This document shows positions 60,547 to 64,000 of a stretch of DNA of 64,000 nucleotides, piece after piece. Made by a program: the position numbers and the translations under genes. The notes under the pieces were generated by a model that had not been told where the DNA came from, searched no databases, and was given only the letters and a program-made list of their open reading frames with translations. The stretch comes from an uncultured Bacteroidota bacterium (GTDB lineage Bacteria > Bacteroidota > Bacteroidia > Flavobacteriales > Flavobacteriaceae), in the NCBI GenBank assembly GCA_902560025.1, contig CACEKL010000004.1, positions 4,870 to 68,869 of the forward strand, in the 5' to 3' direction. Positions within the stretch are counted from its first letter, which is position 1. Each line of letters begins with the position of its first letter.

Positions 60547-60706
60547 GTTAATTAAGTTTAGTTAATGTGCCGAAAGATAAGTTAAAATATTGTTAAAATG
60601 AAAAAAAAATCTATTAAAAATTGACACTTATAAACATTTAAATAGGAAATAATGCGAATATGACAATTCGAATGTTTTCAGGCCTTAAGGTATAATTTTC
60701 TGTTTT

Positions 60707-61603
60707 TTAATTAATTACACCCCTTAGGGTTAACCATTCTTTAACAATTTTTGTCCATGATTCAATTGTACCTCTTCCTTTTGCAAGTCCATATCCATGA
60801 CCTCCATCTTCCCAGACATGTATAGAAGCTGGAACATTATTTTTTCTAAGAGCAGAATAATAACTAATACTATTTTCAGGAGGTGTACCCACATCATTAT
60901 TAGAGTGAATAAGAATAGTTGGAGGTGTTTCCTGATTTACATTTAAGTCATTAGAATAATTTTGAATGATGCTCTCATCAGGATTATCTCCAAATAAACT
61001 ATTAAAAGTCCAAGTTTGTCTTTCTATGTTCATATTTATAACAGGATAAACTAAAATTGTATAATCTGGTTTGTTAAGCCCTAATTTACCTTTAGTTGAA
61101 ATAGTTGATGCCAAATGACCACCAGCAGAGAAACCTATTACACCAACATTATTTGAATCTATATTCCATTCTTTTGATTTATTTCTTATTATTTCAATAG
61201 CTCTAAATGCATCATTAGTGGCTACATTTTGCTTACATGGTGAGTTATAATTTTTAGGGAGTCTATGTTTAAGCACAAATGCATCTACGCCTAATTCATT
61301 TAACCATTTAGCTATTGAAATACCTTCATTATTCATACTAAGAAATTCATATCCACCTCCTGGAATTACAAGCACTGCAGGCTTATTGGCATCTTTATTC
61401 ATAGCTGGGTAGTACCATATCTCTGGATATTCTACCTCATATATGTTTGTACTTCCGTCCCTTTCAACAATTCTGTCTTTTTTATTTATATCACAGTCCT
61501 GACTAGAGTTATATAATGATATTTTTTGTTGAGCAATAATTTGAGTTGAAGATGATAATACCAAACCCACTATTAGATATCCTTGAAATATTTTATTATT
61601 CAT
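60707..61603 (-). CDS. BD-FAE-type alpha/beta hydrolase, exported
   Basis: 298 residues with signal peptide ending near IIAQ. VLVIPGGGYEFLSMNNEGIS (oxyanion hole), KHRLPKNYNSPCKQNVATND, the nucleophile elbow GFSAGGHLAST, PTILIHSNNDVGTPPENS (acid) and WEDGGHGYGLAKGRG (His) are the acetyl-xylan esterase/dienelactone-hydrolase-like BD-FAE signature. It is directly upstream of the SusC gene on the same strand, 160 bases apart, so a role in deacylating the PUL substrate is plausible but not shown. Confidence 0.85.
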   Translation of the reverse strand: MNNKIFQGYLIVGLVLSSSTQIIAQQKISLYNSSQDCDINKKDRIVERDGSTNIYEVEYPEIWYYPAMNKDANKPAVLVIPGGGYEFLSMNNEGISIAKWLNELGVDAFVLKHRLPKNYNSPCKQNVATNDAFRAIEIIRNKSKEWNIDSNNVGVIGFSAGGHLASTISTKGKLGLNKPDYTILVYPVINMNIERQTWTFNSLFGDNPDESIIQNYSNDLNVNQETPPTILIHSNNDVGTPPENSISYYSALRKNNVPASIHVWEDGGHGYGLAKGRGTIESWTKIVKEWLTLRGVIN

Positions 61604-61693
61604 ATCCCTAATATATTAATATTTATAAATCTTATTTTAAGAAAAATTTAAATTATTATAGTCTATATAAATTGTATATTGGCCATAAGGATT

Positions 61694-61819
61694 ATGAAGA
61701 AAAAGTGGACAATCAGTGTTATGTTAGTATTGATATCTATACTAGTATCTTATTTGACAAATATTTGGCTACTACTTCTTTTTATTCCTATTGGGTCATT
61801 AATTTTAAAAAATAAATAA
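61694..61819 (+). CDS. 41-aa membrane microprotein, first of a coupled trio
   Basis: The frame begins MKKKWTISVMLVLISILVSY and ends LLLLFIPIGSLILKNK: basic head, two short helices. It ends in TAATG shared with the next start. Confidence 0.5.
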   Translation: MKKKWTISVMLVLISILVSYLTNIWLLLLFIPIGSLILKNK

Positions 61820-61908
61820 TGGAATGGTACGAAAAAAACAGAAAGACAATTATTATATTATTCGCTTGCTATGTAGTATTTCGAGTAATACAAATGACTC
61901 TTCTTTAA
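61819..61908 (+). CDS. 29-aa membrane microprotein, second of a coupled trio
   Basis: The frame begins MEWYEKNRKTIIILFACYVV and ends FRVIQMTLL. Charged head, one helix. It shares TAATG with both neighbours, so the 41-aa, 29-aa and acylase genes form one translationally linked unit. Confidence 0.5.
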   Translation: MEWYEKNRKTIIILFACYVVFRVIQMTLL

Positions 61909-63953
61909 TGAGACTCTTTCTTTCAATATTTCTCTTTTCAAGCTTATTAAACTCTCAAATCAATCCAAATAATATTGATATTGTAAGAGATAATTATGGA
62001 GTACCTCACATATTTGCCAAAACAGATGCAGAGCTTGCTTACGGCCTTGCATGGGTAAATGCTGAAGATGACTTCACCACTATACAAGAAGCATATTTAG
62101 CAGGAAATGGTATGCTCTCAAAATACATAGGACTTGAAGGAGCCCCAGCTGATTTTATAACACAGTTTATAGGATCTAAAGAAATTATTGATGAAAAAAT
62201 AGAAGAAATTAGCGAGGAATATTTTGATGTAATTTCTGGATACGCTCAGGGCTTAAATTCTTATGCAAGAAACAACCCAGATAAAGTATTGTACAAAAAA
62301 CTTTTTCCTATAACTCCTAAAATGATGATGATGTATAGTCAGCTTCAGCTTTTTATTTCAAATCAGGGTGCGGACTGGGCAGGAAGAATTCTAAACAATG
62401 ATACGAAGGATGATTTTTTAGATCAAAATCTCACAGGATCTAATGTGATTGCTATGAATAGTAATAAAACTGATAATGGCGAAACTTTCCTTGCAATTAA
62501 TACTCATCAACCCCTTGAAGGCCCTACATCATGGTATGAGGTTCACCTGAATAGCGAAGAGGGAACCAATATTATCGGTACTCTTTATCCTGGAACTCCT
62601 CATGTTTTAATTGGAGTAAATGAAAACCTAGGTTGGTCTCATACTGTTAATTATCCAGACAAAACTGATGTATTCAAATTAAGGATGAAAAACAATAGAA
62701 AGTATATTGTTGACGGAGAGGAATACAAATTAGAAAAATTAAAAGCTAAAATTAGCATTAAAGTCCTTGGTATTCCAATTACTATAAATCGAAAGTATTT
62801 TAAAAGTATCTATGGTCCAACTTTAAAAAATAAATCTGGGTACTACTCAATTAGAACCCCAACACTTTTCAATATTAGAGCGCTAGAACAATGGTGGAGA
62901 ATGGGTAAATCTAAAAATTTTACTGAATTCTATAATAATTTAAAGATGAAACAAATTCCAGGTTTTAATATTGGATATGCCGATAGATATGATACGATAT
63001 TTTATATATCTAACGGAATAATTCCTAAAAGAGCTGAAGGATACAACTGGAAAGGAATCGTTCCTGGGGATACTAAAAAAACTTTGTGGACTGAATATCA
63101 TGATATAGAAGATCTCCCTCAAGTTATTCAACCAAAAGCTGGTTTTATATATGATGCAAATCATTCTCCTTTTAAATCAACATCAGCTGATGAAAACCCT
63201 AAAGAAGAAGATTATAGTGAGAGAATGGGATACGAGACATATGATAACAATAGATCCATTAGATTAATTGAATTAATTGAGAGTTACGATAAAGTTTCAT
63301 ACAAAGATTTTAAGGATATTAAATACGATAATTCATTTCCATCAAAGTTTAACTATAATTTCATGGACATAAGTATAATTGAGACGCTAAAAATTGATCC
63401 CGATAATGATTTGTTTGAAATGTTAGATATAATTCAAAAGTGGGATAGAAAGACAGATATAGATTCACATGGTGCTGGAATTTATGGTGTTCTATATTAT
63501 CAACTTGTTTGGAGATATAGAAATGAAATACAAAAAAATAATAATACTGTAAGTGAGGAAACACTTCTATCAGCTTTAAGAGATGTAAAGTCATATTTGA
63601 TTAATAATTTTGGATCAACTGACATAACTCTAGGAGATTTTCAAAAACTAGTTAGAGGTGATATAGAAATTCCTATATGGGGACTCCCTGACGTAATAAC
63701 AGCTATGTCATCAAGACCATACAAAGATGGAAAGCATAAAGTAATACAGGGAGAGTCGTATATTGGACTTGTTAGATTTAACGAAAAGGGACCAGTTCTT
63801 GAAAGTATTATTTCATATGGAAATTCTGACAATCCTGACTCAGAACACTATACAGATCAAATGGATTTATATTCTAAATTTAAAACTAAGAAAATGACAT
63901 TTGATAAAGAACAAATATATAAGGAGGCAAAAAGTATTTACAACCCTAATTAA
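61908..63953 (+). CDS. Penicillin acylase-family N-acyl hydrolase, exported
   Basis: 681 residues from the ATG at 61908, which gives a clean signal peptide (MRLFLSIFLFSSLLNSQ); a longer frame upstream to 61824 overlaps the microprotein gene and lacks a signal. IDIVRDNYGVPHIFAKTDAE, LAYGLAWVNAEDDFTTIQEA and LTGSNVIAMNSNKT with nucleophile Ser178 define the family; GWSHTVNYPDKTDVFKL and DANHSPFKST follow. C-terminal part ends AKSIYNPN. Different from the 27034 acylase in the nucleophile context (GSNV versus GSNN). Confidence 0.9.
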   Translation: MRLFLSIFLFSSLLNSQINPNNIDIVRDNYGVPHIFAKTDAELAYGLAWVNAEDDFTTIQEAYLAGNGMLSKYIGLEGAPADFITQFIGSKEIIDEKIEEISEEYFDVISGYAQGLNSYARNNPDKVLYKKLFPITPKMMMMYSQLQLFISNQGADWAGRILNNDTKDDFLDQNLTGSNVIAMNSNKTDNGETFLAINTHQPLEGPTSWYEVHLNSEEGTNIIGTLYPGTPHVLIGVNENLGWSHTVNYPDKTDVFKLRMKNNRKYIVDGEEYKLEKLKAKISIKVLGIPITINRKYFKSIYGPTLKNKSGYYSIRTPTLFNIRALEQWWRMGKSKNFTEFYNNLKMKQIPGFNIGYADRYDTIFYISNGIIPKRAEGYNWKGIVPGDTKKTLWTEYHDIEDLPQVIQPKAGFIYDANHSPFKSTSADENPKEEDYSERMGYETYDNNRSIRLIELIESYDKVSYKDFKDIKYDNSFPSKFNYNFMDISIIETLKIDPDNDLFEMLDIIQKWDRKTDIDSHGAGIYGVLYYQLVWRYRNEIQKNNNTVSEETLLSALRDVKSYLINNFGSTDITLGDFQKLVRGDIEIPIWGLPDVITAMSSRPYKDGKHKVIQGESYIGLVRFNEKGPVLESIISYGNSDNPDSEHYTDQMDLYSKFKTKKMTFDKEQIYKEAKSIYNPN

Positions 63954-64000
63954 GAATTACTAATAGCTTTTTTATAAACATCTTCATACAAAGGAATTAC
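63950..64000 (-). CDS. C-terminal fragment of a minus-strand gene
   Basis: The last 17 codons of a gene that enters from beyond the window read VIPLYEDVYKKAISNS and a stop that overlaps the acylase stop. Too short to identify. Confidence 0.35.
   Translation of the reverse strand, partial: VIPLYEDVYKKAISNS

Noticed and set aside
61824..61907. Longer N-terminus for the second acylase starting at 61824
   Set aside because: The extra 28 codons have no signal peptide and coincide with the 29-residue microprotein frame; the ATG at 61908 gives a normal export signal.

Overview
The window is strongly AT-rich chromosomal DNA of a marine-type flavobacterium (Bacteroidota). The evidence is a SusC/SusD pair, a CotH lipoprotein, a VCBS/ASPIC lipoprotein, fasciclin and DUF411 proteins, many short lipoproteins, A/T-rich start regions without clear Shine-Dalgarno sequences, and frequent ATGA or TAATG stop/start overlaps. 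I see no rRNA, tRNA, CRISPR array, transposase, integrase or phage gene. Genes are packed tightly on both strands, and many convergent pairs are separated by short hairpin terminators.

Layout. 1-9.7 kb: end of a serine hydrolase, NTF2-like lipoproteins, the first two secreted ABM-like proteins, a BASS transporter, a peroxiredoxin-like lipoprotein, a PHB-depolymerase-like esterase, DUF502 and DUF2461 proteins. 9.7-18.9 kb: an M28 peptidase operon, a minus-strand operon of small membrane proteins (zinc ribbon, DUF3784, DUF6356, ACT), a second esterase, a tocopherol-cyclase-like protein, a lipoprotein that is only a TonB-receptor plug domain, and an isochorismatase-like hydrolase. 19-24 kb: an MFS transporter-rhodanese-amidase operon, a 2OG-Fe(II) oxygenase and a cytoplasmic ABM protein. 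24-35.3 kb: a third secreted ABM-like protein, then a run of amide or N-acyl hydrolases (HDAC-like, penicillin acylase, isoaspartyl peptidase, YdjC-type deacetylase), dapF, DoxX, MarC and N-formylglutamate amidohydrolase-like genes. 35.4-46 kb: fasciclin, two more secreted ABM-like proteins, a split 5'-nucleotidase, a Bor-like lipoprotein, an HMA-MauE fusion, aldo/keto reductase, CotH, PCD, a DNA glycosylase and DUF411. 46-49 kb: a DUF255 thioredoxin-fold lipoprotein. 48.8-60.5 kb: a polysaccharide utilisation locus read leftwards (SusC, SusD, VCBS/ASPIC lipoprotein, divergent GH20, HGSNAT-like acyltransferase), probably for an N-acetylhexosamine-containing glycan. 60.7-64 kb: an esterase and a second penicillin acylase preceded by two tiny membrane proteins.

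The most unusual signals are three. First, six secreted proteins of 226-251 residues, in three sequence subgroups, look like tandem ABM-type (dimeric alpha/beta barrel) modules; several share a leader ending in AACAATTAACTATG, and they sit among several NTF2-like proteins. Second, at least nine single-helix membrane microproteins of 24-56 residues are present, some translationally coupled to larger genes, including a paralogous 25-residue pair. Third, an intrinsic terminator lies inside the PUL between susD and the downstream genes. All functions are inferred by reading motifs; no database search was run.
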